Shown here piece after piece: positions 10,745 through 21,445 of a stretch of DNA of 64,000 nt. The notes beneath the pieces are model-generated. The model worked only from the letters and a program-made list of their open reading frames with translations, was not told the DNA's origin and did not search any database. How positions within the stretch are numbered: position 1 is the first letter of the stretch; each line of letters begins with the position of its first letter. This DNA comes from Alentia gelatinosa. Taxonomy: Eukaryota; Annelida; Polychaeta; Phyllodocida; Polynoidae. Location: positions 28,957,716 through 29,021,715 of the forward strand of contig OX465587.1 in the NCBI GenBank assembly GCA_950022655.1, in the 5' to 3' direction. Made by a program: the position numbers and the translations under genes.

Positions 10745-11112
10745 CTCCTCATTTGGATGGACCATAATTGTCAATCGGCTTCGCCTTGATGACGATTGCG
10801 GCCAATCCAAACTCATAGAGTATTGTCTATTTGCACGATTCTCGATTCTTATAAAGAAACTCACTGGATGAAAATAACTTGTTCCGTACTCCACCGAGTT
10901 TGACTGTGGAGTAATACACGAAGCAAAGCTGACCATAGTGATCAAACGAGGTGGAGTTATTCTCATCGAGTGGGTTTCTGATTTTATCTCACCCCATATA
11001 ACATCATTTATTAATGAAACAACTCACCAAATTCACCATTGAGTACTGGGTACACTACCTTCATGGCCATGGAGTATGAGTTCCTAACGTTAAGCCTAAA
11101 GAAAAAATGATA
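10745..11112 (+). mobile_element. MITE M1-type palindrome plus M2 (copy 2)
   Basis: The first 90 bp hold an M1-type palindrome (tttggatggaccataattg ... gcggccaatccaaa). From 10855 an M2 element runs aaataacttgttccgtac, a palindrome around tttgactgtgg / gatcaaacgagg, tgattttatctcacccc and a gttaagcctaaag end. Compare 6350-6660. Confidence 0.65.
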
Positions 11113-11116
11113 GAGA

Positions 11117-11160
11117 CAGTAGAACCCCGCCTAACGGACACCCCGCGTAAGCGGACACCA
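11117..11160 (+). mobile_element. Truncated pogo/Tigger-like MITE end
   Basis: It begins CAGTAGAACCCCGCC, then a taacggacacccc word and gcgtaagcggacacc. This is the inverse of the right end of the complete element at 50162-50340. It breaks off after about 44 bp. Confidence 0.8.
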
Positions 11161-11164
11161 CAAT

Positions 11165-11300
11165 ATTGACTGGTTTTAGATACAAGCGGCCGTATGCTCC
11201 GAGGGGTTGATGCGTAGAAATATCTGAGCGTATGCGATGATATTGCACAGAGTCAACTCCGAGGAGGATACAACCGCTTTTATCTGAAAACAGTCTAAAT
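11165..11300. mobile_element. Palindromic MITE fragment
   Basis: Imperfect inverted repeat: the left arm holds gactggttttagatacaagc and ggccgtatgctccgagg, and the right arm is its reverse complement near 11255-11292. The outline and the ggccgtat-ctcc word resemble the cleaner palindrome at 18399-18547. Confidence 0.6.
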
Positions 11301-11734
11301 TATATTTATTGTCCACCTTTTCTGGACAAGTGGCATATCGATATTTCGTTTTAGTTATGCACTATTTTTTCATACGCACTATGTTTCCGTATGCGCCACC
11401 CGGACCATACAACATTTTTTTATTTTATTCTTTTATTTAGACTGGAGAGTCTACTAGGGTTTCCCCTGTTTTCAGTAGGCTCCAGTGGCCAATACTTTGT
11501 GGGTAGATGTTGATTTCAGGTGAAAAAACGTACCTAACATATTTACAGGTAGGTAGTTGAGTTAATAGATACTAAGTCAATTTCAGACAGCATGGGAGCT
11601 AGTGCTCAACAAGGTGTAATATATACAGTGATGTTTGAAAAACAAGAAATCAAAACATTACATATAGTTGCAATATGTTGGACGAGTTGGGTTTTGACTA
11701 ACAGAGCACCTATAGATTGACAGTTTTTAGTGAG

Positions 11735-12889
11735 TTAAACATACTCAATTAGTTGGGCCTTTAGGATCTCCTTCGTGAAGGATTTAAAGTTTGCAGCATT
11801 TTCTATGCACCTAGTGTCGGGGTCCAGAGCATTCCATAGATGGGCAGTCTTATAGCTAATGCTTTTCCTATATGATTCAAGTCTGAACCTATCGGTTTTA
11901 AGTAGGGGTCCTTGGTTTTGTCTGGTTGGTCTGGCTGTGTTGTCAAGGTAGTGGACATATTTACTTCGTTTGAAGGCAAGATTTAATAGGTGTTCATCCC
12001 TTCTGTCTCTCAGATAGTTGGTGTTTGTTAACTTGTGTATTCTGGCAGTGTTAGAACGAGCTGGTGTTTTAAGACAGATTTTCAGTGCTCTGTTTTGTAT
12101 GCGCTGGAGTTTATTGAGAAGTGCTTGATTACAGTTGTGGGAGAAAACATCACCATATTCGAAAAAAGGTAGAACTTTGGTTTTATATATTAATGTCGCT
12201 TGATCCGTACTTAAATATTTCCTAATTTGTGCCAGTAAGTATGTTTTATGGTTCGCCTTTTTGATTTGGTTTTTGATTTGTTTATTGACAGTTAGGTTTT
12301 GATCGAGATTTATTCCTAAGTAGTTAAACGATGTTACTTCTTCGAGTGGGCTATAGTTTATGTAGATGGGGCTATGCCTTATTTTTGCTATTTTTTGTTG
12401 AGTCCCGAAGGTCATTGTTTTTGTTTTGGTTATGTTTAGTGTTAGTTTGTTGTTGACGCACCACCCATTTATGTTAGTCATGTCTTCTTGTAGTTTTTGA
12501 TGTGCTAATTCGTAGTCCTTGTCAGCTGTGAAAATTATGGCATCGTCAGCATAAAGCATTACCTTACTGTGTTCAAGTACTTGGCTGAGGTCATTTATAT
12601 AGGTTAGGAACAGAAGGGGACAAATAGTGGACCCCTGTGGTACCCCATGCGTGATTTCTTTCAGTTGAGATCTCTTATTGTTTGCTATTGTGTATTGGTT
12701 TCTTCCTGATAAGTAGTTTTTAAGCCATGTTGTTGTTTTGGGGGGTAGACCATATTTTAATAGTTTACTGTTTAATATGTCGTGATCCACGGTATCAAAC
12801 GCTTTAGTGTAATCGATCATTGTTCCCAGTGTAATTTTGTGATCGTCCATATTTTGGTAGATAGTGTCTGTCAGAGAGGCTGTGGTCAA
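11735..12889 (-). pseudogene. LINE-1 ORF2 3' part: reverse transcriptase
   Basis: 384 codons carrying the RT palm: DYTKAFDTVDH (26-36), HGVPQGSTICP (81-91) and the catalytic MLYADD (111-116), then the thumb and the carboxy-terminal region usual in this LINE group. The apparent start is arbitrary: the frame is open upstream to 12980, with QGGFRPGRST-type sequence. With the preceding entry it makes one EN-RT protein broken by a single-base frameshift. The stop at 11735 is probably natural because the A-rich tail follows about 280 bp later. Confidence 0.88.
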
Positions 12890-12968
12890 AATTGTGGATC
12901 TGCCGGGTCTGAAACCACCTTGCTTTTCATCGAGTAGATTGTGTTTGTCAAGGTGAGTTATGATGTGC

Positions 12969-14585
12969 TTATGTACTAGTTTTTTCGAGTAATTTTCCCG
13001 GTAACGGGAGCTGTGAAATGGGTCTGTAATCAGTCACTTTTCTGCTGTTTTCTTTTTTTGGGATGGGTGTTATCATGGCAGTTTTCCAGGAATCTGGAAA
13101 AATACCAGTTTGTAGTGATTTATTAAACATGTGTGTTAGTTGGTCGAGCAATACTGAGAAACCATCTTTAAGGATTTTTGATGAGTAGAAGTCGATTGCG
13201 GATGATTTATTGGTGTCAATATCATTTACTAGTTTACTCACCTCTTCAATTTCAACTACTAATTCATCTGCTTTATGGATGGTGTCATCTAGTGTGTTAT
13301 TCCACACTTTGTCAGAGAAGTTTTCGGCTAACTTGCTACCTATCGAGGTGAAAAAATTATTTATGTAATCTGCTACATCATTTGCTTCAATTGGCTCTTC
13401 AGTGCTATCATGATTTAACTCGATGTTTCCCGATTTGTTGTTGTTTGGTATGATTTCTTTAACCCTCTCCCAGAATTTATTCGGATTTTGGTCATTTATT
13501 TCAATGATAAAGTTACGTTTGGCATCAATGATGTTTTGTTTGACTCTATTTCTCATTTGTTTGGCTTTGAGAAGTTCTTGGGCTGAACCAGATGCAGTAG
13601 CATGTTTCATTGCTAGGTCTTTATCTAGGATTTGTTCGATCAGCTCTTGAGATAACCAGGGGGTGTTTTTGCTTTTGTACTGAAGTTGTTTGAGCGGACA
13701 CATTGTGTCAATGGCATTCTTTATTTTACTCAGCATAAGGTCCCAGCATTCACTGGGGTCTTCTATGTCGAAGAAAGTTTCCCACCCTGCATTTATTAGT
13801 TCCTCCTGGTACCTGAGTTTGTCGTATTTTCTATATGAGCGTCCTAGGCTCTGGGTTGTTTCATATTTCTCTCTTTGTTTTTTCTTTGTGATGTATACTG
13901 CTTTGTGGTCACTAACATTTAGGCTTAGTGTACCACTCTTTGTGATTTGAGTGATATTCGAGAAAACTAGGTCTAGTGTGTTTTTTAGTCTGGTACTCTC
14001 TTTGATGTGTTGATTCAGTCCCAGGACTGTTTCAAGTTGTTTTAAGATATTCGTGTCAGGGTCAGTTTGATTTTGATTATGGACATTAAAGTCCCCTGTT
14101 AGAATTACTTCCGCTTTTGGGTATTTTTCACTTATTTCGTTTACTGAGTTTATCATATGGTCGGTGGCGACTTGAGTTGACCCATGCGGAGGTTTATAGA
14201 CTGTTGCTAGGATAATTTTTTTCTGATTTAAGGGTCCAAGTAGAGTCCACATGCATTCGATGTCTTGTGTGCTTAAGTTGTATTTTTTTGTGAATTCATC
14301 GTTACTTTTGACTGAGTTATGTATATAAGCACATACCCCACCTCCGATCTTAGGTTCGCCCTTCTCATTTAGCCATGATCTATCTAGTCTGTTTATGTAA
14401 TAGTTGTCTAGCCTTAGGAGTTCCTCTGGGAAATCCGGTGTGAGCCATGATTCCGAGATGGTATATACACTTGCTTTAGCAAGTTGAATGTGAGTTTTTA
14501 CTAGATCGAGATGCCCCTTTATACTACAAACATTGTGGTGCAGTACATGAAAACCTCGGCCCGTTATTTGATTAGTGTCAATCAT
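12969..14585 (-). pseudogene. LINE-1 ORF2 5' part: APE endonuclease and RT start
   Basis: 538 codons. The AP-endonuclease-like domain, which nicks target DNA to prime reverse transcription, occupies about residues 10-230. Its motifs are visible in order: HHNVCSI (16-22), SESWL (44-48), LTGDFNVH (162-169) and NVSDHKAV (223-230). A linker follows, and the RT fingers begin near the end with PIPKKENSRKVTDYRPIS. The frame closes at a premature stop about ten codons after that block. The cause is a one-base difference in a run of six A (12980-12985 on the plus strand); RT-like sequence continues in the next frame. The catalytic endonuclease residues appear intact. Confidence 0.85.
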
Positions 14586-15101
14586 TTATGATGGTATTGT
14601 GTGTCTCTGTTAGTCCCTTGTTTCCAACTCCGTCCATTTTGCTCTTAGTTTTTATTAACATAGTATGATTATGAAATAAAGAAAACTTATAATAACTAGT
14701 CTAAGCTGTGTCTAGTACTCAACCGAAAAGAGTGAGTCTAGTATCCGTTATGGGTGCTTGGTATATGTGTTCGGCTACTGGGGTTCACATTACTCTCACA
14801 CGAGAGAGTTGTAGCTTAACCTTTAGAAAATTACAGGTCATAAGTTTGGGGCTAAATATATGTGTAGCTTTTGTTACGGTTTATTTAATAGGTGTGCAAT
14901 GTGTTAGTCCACATATGCATCAATCAGTGAGTCAGTAACGATAGCGTAATTCCCATTTATCAAGGTGTTCTGCCGTGTGTTAGTCCACACAAGCCCTTGC
15001 TCATTTGTTAAGGCATGCCCAATACGTGATTCTGTGTTAGACCACAGTTTTAGTATTTTAGGGTCTGGGTGGACAAACTGTCAAGATTTCGGTTGTCAGT
15101 G

Positions 15102-15536
15102 TCAGTTACAAGTTACGTGAATGTTATTATAGATAGTGTATACTAGGTTCCTAGCAAACTTTTGTTTGGTATCGGAGTTTAAGTGAATGCCATCCGTCGT
15201 TGTTGATTCGTACCTGTGCGCAAGGTATAGTTTTCTTGGTTTGTGTACGTGTTCAACCATGCGAGGCGTTGAGGCTGACCTCATACTGTTCAGGCATTTG
15301 ATAGCCGCCGCCGTGTTGTAGGTTGCTGAGTCAATCAGTTTCTGTTCATCAAGATATGTGAGGCCATTTTTGTTGTACATTTTGAAATTTACCCCTATCA
15401 GTTCACATATGATAACTAATTTGCAGTATGGTTCTAGTTTAGTACGAGCTTCTGAGTATTCATGAGTCAGGTGGCTAATTATTTTATCCGCATTATCAAA
15501 GGCATATATCTGTATGCGCCGGGTATGTCCATACAA
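15102..15536 (-). pseudogene. LINE-1 ORF1 carboxy-terminal fragment, SGNH-like
   Basis: 144 codons; the frame is open back to about 15617 without an ATG, giving GSLYGHTRRIQIYAF upstream of ADKIISHLTHEY. The segment LVIICELIGVNFKMYN and the late TTDGIHLN (about residues 113-120) resemble the core strand and the Asp-x-x-His block of SGNH-hydrolase-like domains found in ORF1 of some CR1/L2-type LINEs. The assignment rests on these motifs and on position just 5' of the EN-RT ORF. The nucleophile-serine block is not present in what remains. Confidence 0.5.
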
Positions 15537-15617
15537 ACTCCCTATTTGTTTTCTATGGACACTTTGTATCAGGTGGATAATGAATATTAATAAATTGGTG
15601 GTTTTCGCGCAGTGATT

Positions 15618-16285
15618 CTCGATGCAGTTCTATATAAATACCCAACTTTCATGGGAATACTTCTACTCATCATAGCAATACCCAATCCATCATATGAACA
15701 TCCACCTTCAAGGGAAAACCACCACCCTTTTAGAAAACACCATACCCCCCCCCCCAACCACATACACTCCCCCACACCTCCTTTGGACTCGTCCCAAGCT
15801 ACAGCCGGGGGGTGGGTCTCTCCAGGGGAAGGTCTGGAGTAGCTGGCACCACACCAGGAGGGATGGCGAGGGCTGGGCCAGGTTAAACCCTGTCTACTCC
15901 ATCTAAACGCCCTTTGTGCGTAGCCGGGACAAGCGCTTGGCGCATCTAATGACAGAGTCTGCATGGCAAAGTGCAGAGCGGGCCAGTGCTTTAAAGGCAT
16001 ATCGGGAAATTTGGTTTGAAAATAGAAACCCATGTCTTTTTCTCTGATGATTGAATAGGATGAGTTCAAAGTGTTGTAGAGCACATATCTGACTTCAAAA
16101 TCAGGAATTACCATGCTAGTTGTTGATCTATAGATCATTATTGTGTTAACTTTATAAAAGAATATATGTTTTCAATTGAAAGATTCATATACCAAACAAA
16201 CGCCAGGTAGAAATTTCAGGTTTATAGATATACTTTTTTGTACTTTGTATGACAATAAATTTGTAAGTTTATAACGAAACAACGT
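15618..16285. other. C-rich spacer, no convincing gene
   Basis: Contains a C13 run (15747-15759) and a ccaccaccctttt-rich segment. The 183-codon minus frame (15587-16138) is rich in W, G and S with no domain and is probably a composition artefact. Direction-neutral AT-rich sequence follows to 16285. Confidence 0.4.
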
Positions 16286-16289
16286 TTTG

Positions 16290-16745
16290 GCTTATAGGTT
16301 TGTAGTGGGGTGGGAATCCAGCAGTGTTCGGACTTTCTACAGAAGGTGGCGTGGAGAGCCGATCCTTACTGTGTAGTGGTTCCGGGCAATGCCGCACACG
16401 AGAGTGGCGCGGCGGAGACCGGGATTACGTAACCCTGGGTATATACTCAGCGTTTACAGTAGATCAACAGGCTGTCCCTGTGCGTCTCTTACTTTGGAAT
16501 GGACCACCGTGCTGGGGTACTGTACTTGTGGGAAAGATCCTCCAGATCTTTCCGGGAAGTAATTGTTAATAAACATTCCTGTTTATCAAACTCGTGAGTT
16601 GTGTTTTGTGTGACTAGGTTCATGCAAACCTGCCGAAAACCGAACCGACCTACGTAATAGCTCGTAGGGTGGGATCCTGCCTGGAACTAGCGTTCCGGAA
16701 AGGGGTCTTCCATTCTACTAGACAGGCGGCGACCACCACAGGTTT
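16290..16745 (+). mobile_element. Solo LTR-like element, family L1 (copy 1)
   Basis: Matches the reverse complement of 42183-42560 over most of its length. Shared words are ccttactgtgtagtg, gggaaagatc, gttaataaacattcctgttt, aggttcatgcaaacct, cctacgtaat and gaaaggggtcttcca. An AATAAA lies at 16568-16573, and the downstream end is ggcgaccaccaca. One polyadenylation signal two-thirds along and two dispersed, inverted copies without internal protein genes suggest solo LTRs. The bounds are estimates because no target duplication was found. Confidence 0.55.
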
Positions 16746-16984
16746 ATGGCCTTCATCAGGTGTACTCTTTCATTGTATATATGGACATTCTAAAAAGGAC
16801 TTTTTCATATATTAAAACCCATACCATTTTTCTCAAACTTTCACATAATGTAGTTCATGTATAGTTCTACTTTTTTCTGCTTCAGTACTTTTCTAAAGAC
16901 ATTTATTTAGAAGATTGGTCTTAATGTGCCTCCAGCTCAGTTCTTACGATTTTGTTATTCATCTTGATGCAGCATCCACAACAT
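16746..16984. other. AT-rich spacer
   Basis: No feature recognised. Confidence 0.4.
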
Positions 16985-17180
16985 TTACAAGAGTGCATGA
17001 AATAGAGACTAGGAGCAAATAATATATGTCCATCACTCATGAATGAGCGTGCAATTATGAATGAATAATAATTAACAGGTTTGGGTTACATTCAGTCTAT
17101 GGATAGTTCTGTAACCCGCTTACAATTTCTCTAACTACCTGAGTATATAATCAAAGCATATCAAACAACAGTGCGATTGG
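16985..17180 (+). repeat. Dispersed repeat family P (copy 1)
   Basis: Shares gactaggagcaa, a tgaatgag-gtgcaatta word, aggtttgggt-acat, cagtc-atggata and ctgcctgagt-type sequence with 40440-40600 (same orientation) and with 53330-53500 (inverted). The copies here and at 40440 have the same internal order. Confidence 0.6.
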
Positions 17181-17640
17181 TCATGGTCAGCTGGGCATGC
17201 CTCTAAGAACCTCAGACACTGGCACCCTGCTCCTTATCTAATAGAACAGCGAATAGCATGCAGACAGTGAAGGGATAGATTTTTCTCATCACGCTGAAAG
17301 TGTATGTGACCACTCTAACCCTTTTATAGGCAACGTACACAGGGCGTATGAGCACGCTCTTATAACTATAATAACAATAGTAAGGTTGAGAAACCAAAAG
17401 TTCCAGGATACAGTGTGAATTTGACAAGGCATACAGGGCAATAAAGTCCCAATAGATGATAATAAATTTGTCCCTTCTTGAGAGGGCTTCGTTGGGTCTT
17501 ATTCATATTACTGATCGTATTGAGCATAGGCCACACGTACATATACGCTGCCTAGGATACGGGGAGGTTATATAGACTTTCAGCTCGCTGCAAATTCTAT
17601 CCCTTTACCATCTGAGTGCCAACACTGTGACATTGGGAAA
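17181..17640. other. No gene seen
   Basis: Mixed sequence. The 71-codon minus-strand frame has no domain. Confidence 0.4.
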
Positions 17641-17900
17641 GGAGCAGAGGGCCAGTGTCTCAGTGTCTTATAGGCGTACCCAGCTGAACATGAACAATCA
17701 TTTTGGACCAAAATACCTCATTTACCCCTAGGTGCTTGATATATTTGGATCCTTGAAAGACAGAAGTAGAAATGGCAAGATGACAGGGAGCCAGTGTGCT
17801 ACAAAAATGACCCATATTCTGACTATAACCAACCCTTTTTTTTTTTTTTTTTTTACTAATTCCATGCTCATTCATCAATGATAAAAATGACATTTATGCC
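17641..17900 (+). repeat. Dispersed repeat family P, second segment
   Basis: Collinear with 53240-53500: gccagtgtctcag, a cccagctga-catgaccaatca-type word, aaatacct, agaaatggcaag and the gggtacag-like end. A T20 run lies at about 17835-17854. Confidence 0.55.
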
Positions 17901-18009
17901 TAGTTTATACATTAGTTTCTCGCTTATATTGCTAGCATAGGGAACTCCTTCTCTTCACTTCCTTTCACACTTGAGAATCCATATTATAGAGGAAACCTAT
18001 GAAACTTTA

Positions 18010-18275
18010 GCTCCAATCCCATCTAGTTTGAATCGTGTAATGATTCACAATGCGAAGCTGCATGAATTACGTAGCGATTCAAACGAGATGGGAACGAGCT
18101 CTGACAGTATACAAGAATAAGTTTCTGAATTCATCTCACTCCTCACATTGAATAATGGGCTATCATTTGTGACATAATCTCCCATTGAGTATCCTTTTTC
18201 TAAATACTCAATGGGCGTTGGATACAAGTTCCCAACGTTAAGTCTATGGAGAAAAAATACCAGGGGTGAGATATA
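18010..18275 (+). mobile_element. MITE family M3 (copy 1)
   Basis: It opens with a palindrome (gtttgaatcgtgtaatgattc ... gtagcgattcaaacgag, with gcgaagctgcatgaatta between). Then come tgaattcatctcact, actcaatgggcgttggatac, acgttaagtctatgg and an ataccaggggtgagata end. Copies lie at 31862-32110 and 32110-32275 (plus) and 62460-62740 (minus). The TTAA inside the ttaagtctatgg word is the site used by the piggyBac-like insertion in a relative at 26257. Confidence 0.75.
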
Positions 18276-18398
18276 GTGTCTGCTGAAGCCTTTAATAGAG
18301 ACATTTAACTAAATACCCTTAAGATTTACCACTAAGATAATAAAATACTTCAAAATATAGTGATTTCCCAGCAGGGGTAATATTGGAAACCAGGATAT
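18276..18398. other. Short spacer
   Basis: AT-rich; no feature seen. Confidence 0.4.
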
Positions 18399-18547
18399 AC
18401 ACAACATTACCATGATTTCGATCTGAGTGGCCGTATTCTCCGCGTAGTTGACGCATAGTAATACTCCGAGCAATAGCGAGTAGTATTACGTAGTGTCAAC
18501 TACAAGGAGAATACGGCCACACAGATTGAAATCATGGTAATGTTGTA
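18399..18547. mobile_element. Near-perfect palindromic MITE (about 58-bp arms)
   Basis: The left arm runs acaacattaccatgatttcg, then atctgagtggccgtattctc and a gtagttgac word. The right arm is the reverse complement with few mismatches and ends gaaatcatggtaatgttgta. The loop holds a second small palindrome (agtaatactccg ... gagtagtattac). The RNA or single strand would fold into one long hairpin. No clear target duplication. Confidence 0.85.
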
Positions 18548-18579
18548 TTTATCACTCACCTGTCGAGTAATTATCAGGA

Positions 18580-18785
18580 AAAAAATCTTGTATATAATTA
18601 GAAATTCAGCCCAAGCGTCGTGCATTGTTTACATAAATTAGTCCCTATAATACCCGTCAGGTGGTCCAAAAAGCCATATTCACCTAGGAGATTCCGGAGG
18701 TCCATATTCTACTCAGTAGCGATCTGGAGGCTCCATAGGCTTAGCATGGAGGCTCCGTATTGGGTGGGTAATGAAAAAGACTACC
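18580..18785 (+). repeat. Dispersed repeat family Q (copy 1)
   Basis: Collinear with 25735-25935: gaaattc-gcccaagcg, gtgcattgtttacataaatt, ctcagtagcgatctg and aggctccataggcttagcatgg. The second copy is 7 kb away in the same orientation. The short open frame here is unlikely to be coding. Confidence 0.75.
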
Positions 18786-19400
18786 AACTCTTACTACAAG
18801 TCTCCAACCTGAATGTCCGCCAAAGATAGGATATCCATACAACTTTCTTAAGTGGCAAAAAGAAAAGAAGAAAAACTATCCACATTTATTAGAACAGCAA
18901 TATGACTCTAGTCGGGACTTTGCAATATCAGCTGGGCCCCCAGTTATTGGTCTTTTCTTCGGTAGAGTGAAGTCACCCTTTTTTTTACAACTCACCCTTC
19001 AGCTGCGACCCTCCCACTGCAAATCAATCCCGTGACCCCAATATCACAGATTCCCCTTACAACCAAGCCCTTCTCCACCGGGCTGAACAAAACTTTTGCT
19101 TTCTCATCTTTTTTTCATGGTTTCTCGGTGCGGTTATTCGCATTGGTGGGTGGGAAAAAAGGATAAAAATGCTGACAAAGAGAAGCAATGCCAACTCGAG
19201 GATGGCGGCAATGTCAGGGCACGTAGGGGTGGTTGGGTGTCTCCTGGGTTTGCACAGAGGGTGGCTGGGTGGTGGTGTAGTTGCTCGTACGTGGATGTGG
19301 TATAGAGCGAGGTGTATTGACACACCACATCAGGCGCTGTATGTATGTACACGCGTCAGATTACAGCACAGCAGAGAGTCTGTGAACATCACATGACATG
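18786..19400. other. No gene seen
   Basis: Contains a GT-rich segment (19200-19290). Overlapping frames on both strands (69-88 codons) indicate composition rather than a gene. Confidence 0.4.
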
Positions 19401-19730
19401 CTGTGATCTCAATATGTATCACAAAGGAACGCTAATTATATAGAGCGAACTTACCATGCTGTACGTGCTACAAAACAAGATGATAATTTACAGTAAGTAC
19501 GGAATAAGGCACCTAGACGGAGAATATGAACCATAAATTATTATCGAATTTTGTAGCTTGAAGAAGCATGGCGGGTCGTTCTATATTTACTATATACCCG
19601 AAGTTGATAAGAAATTAACTTAATTTGGCATAACAACTGTGATCTCAATATATCTTACAAAAGAACAGAAATTAAATAATATTACCTTACCATGCTGTAC
19701 AAGCTACAAAACAAGCTGATAATTTGAGGT
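19401..19730 (+). repeat. Two-copy tandem segment (about 230-bp period), family R
   Basis: The segments at 19401-19487 and 19630-19722 share ctgtgatctcaatat, cttaccatgctgta and gctacaaaacaag-tgataattt. The word accatgct-gta also forms the arms of the palindrome at 34826-34978, so this is probably an unfolded relative. Confidence 0.6.
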
Positions 19731-19871
19731 TTTTTTACAGAATTTGGCGTTTACGCTGAGTTCCATGCACCATGCACTTTCCAATCTCTCATAGTAACTA
19801 TGGAAGATTAAAGACACCTGTATTGCAATGACCTTTAGAAATCAAAAGCAATCACCCACTCAAAGGATATT

Positions 19872-20526
19872 CAGTAGAACCCCGCATTAAAACGGCAACC
19901 CTCTGTTCTGGCTGAAAGTTCCCCTTATGCTGGGTCTCCGCTTATACGGGGTTGAAATAAACATGGAGGGATCCATTCTGAGTAAAAGTGTACGTTACCG
20001 CGGGGTGTCCACATACACGAAGTTAAAATAAATATCTAATAGAGGGATCCGTTCTGAGCACAGGTATCAGTTAACGCGGGGTGTCCACTTACACGAGGTT
20101 AAAATAAACATCTAATAGAGGGAACCATTCTGAGAAAAAGTGTACGTTTCCGCGGGGTGTCCACATACACGAAGTTAAAATAATATCTGAGAGAGGGATC
20201 CGTTCTGAGACAAAGTGTACGTTAACGCGGGGTGTTCACTTACACGAGGTTAAAATAAACATTTGATAGAGAGAACCATTCTGAGAAAAGTGTACGCTAC
20301 CGCGGGGTGTCCACATACACGAAGTTAAAATAAACATCTGAGGGAGGGATCCGTTCTGAGCAAAGGTCTGTTAACGCGGGGTGCCCACTTACACGAGGTA
20401 AAGATAAACATCTAATAAACGGAAGCATTCTGGGAAAAGTGTACGTTAACGCGGGGTAACGAATAAACAAATCTAATAGAAGGATCCGTTCTGAGCAAAA
20501 CTGTCCGTTAGGCGGGGGCTCTGCTG
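19872..20526. mobile_element. Pogo/Tigger-like MITE with internal array
   Basis: The left end reads CAGTAGAACCCCGC (19872-19885), and the right end is an imperfect reverse complement (gcgggggctctgctg) followed by TA. The ends match the element at 50162-50340. The inside is expanded by roughly eight irregular units of about 73 bp carrying cgcggggtgtccac-tacacga, gttaaaataaa and a gatccgttctgag word, alternating between two subtypes. It is non-coding. The pogo/Tigger assignment rests on the terminal CAGTAGAACC motif and TA flanks. Confidence 0.75.
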
Positions 20527-20812
20527 TAATACAAAATAGTAATTTCTAGGCGCCACAAGAGCTTCTACATTTAGGAGAAGGTACGAAATTGGGTGCAGGT
20601 CTGTGTAATCATAGTCACTGTACAGGATCCTTATAAGCCTTCTTCTTTTGCACCTTTTTATTTTGCGATTTCTGCACATTAAGAGGCAATGACACGAGAG
20701 GAGAAATTGTTAAGTTATTTAAGTTACACTCTCATATTGAAATCTTCCCAGACCAGACCATGTGAACTTTAACAGTGACAACCTATTTTAATCTTAACTC
20801 ATAAACTCCTAA
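20527..20812. other. Spacer
   Basis: AT-rich. The 68-codon minus frame has a run of basic residues but no domain. Confidence 0.35.
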
Positions 20813-21250
20813 CCCGACGATTCTGGCTGGCGATTCTGGCATTTTGCACCTCCTGACGACTTTCAGTGGTGAAAAGCTAAAAATCGTCTGGTCTGAATGC
20901 CAAGCGTGTGGCGACTGCAGATCATCTGGTGATGTCAGATTTAATTAAGAACCCCCTGACGACTATTGGACACGCTCTGATGCCTGCGACTATTTCTAGC
21001 CAGTTTTAATTAGTCGTCTAAATAGGCAGGGATTCTGTGGAAACTTAGTCGTCAGTGTAAACTCTCGGTATATTCTGAGATCGACAACTTTTGCAGTGGA
21101 CATTGCCACCACCTGACAGGTTTTAGGCTTGACGATCCACAGTCGCCATGTATTTAGTATTATCCTACCCCTTCTATAAGATCCCATAGGCTTAACATCG
21201 AATTTCCGTATGCCACGCTGACTTGCATACGCAGTTTTATATGCCATTAG
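20813..21250 (-). mobile_element. MITE family G (inverted copy)
   Basis: About 400 bp, reverse complement of 30065-30440 and 54640-55015. Shared words are cgacgattctggc, cacctcctgacgactttc, ctgacgactattggacac-ctc, aattagtcgtct, aacttagtcgtcagtgtaaac and gtggacattgccaccacctga. Sub-segments of this family make the array at 47225-47950. No open frame of interest. Confidence 0.75.
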
Positions 21251-21324
21251 TGGCATACAGAATTGTTATCACATAATATTCCAAAATCAAGGAGACAGGG
21301 TTGGAGACAATCAAAACCTGATTC

Positions 21325-21445
21325 GTTTTAATCGGGTCCACCGCATTCCACTCCTGGGGTTTTGGCTCGCCTTGTAAAATCACTATGCCAAACTCCAGTC
21401 GTGGCATACGGTGGCCAATATTAAACTCATCCAGTTTTACGATAG
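21325..21445 (-). repeat. Dispersed repeat family S (uninterrupted)
   Basis: Reverse complement of 35030-35119 plus 35433-35455: gtaaaactgga, accgtatgccacgactggag, tttggcatagtgatttta and gagccaaaac followed by aggagtggaatgcggtgg. It serves as the empty site for the family H insertion at 35120-35432. Confidence 0.7.

Larger units (their letters stand above)
11413..15617 (-). mobile_element. Non-LTR retrotransposon LINE-1 (window numbering)
   Basis: A two-ORF LINE on the minus strand, about 4.2 kb. From 5' to 3': the carboxy-terminal part of ORF1 (about 15617-15102), a 0.5-kb inter-ORF spacer (14586-15101) with no feature, the EN-RT ORF broken by one frameshift (14585-11735), and a 3' UTR ending in an A-rich tail of AATAAA/TAAA words (minus-strand reading, about 11452-11413). 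ORF1 lacks its start, so the copy is 5'-truncated or diverged. The APE endonuclease and YADD reverse transcriptase place it in the jockey/CR1/L2-like group; the exact clade needs a tree. No target duplication was recognised. Confidence 0.88.

Noticed and set aside
10383..10871. 162-codon plus-strand frame
   Set aside because: It starts inside the 82-bp array and ends in an M1-type palindrome; it is stitched from repeats.
13690..13950. Plus-strand frames inside LINE-1 and similar ones at 45152-45961
   Set aside because: They are antisense shadows of the endonuclease and reverse transcriptase ORFs.
15587..16138. 183-codon minus-strand frame upstream of LINE-1
   Set aside because: Trp/Gly/Ser-rich composition over a C-run region, no domain, and opposing frames are open too.
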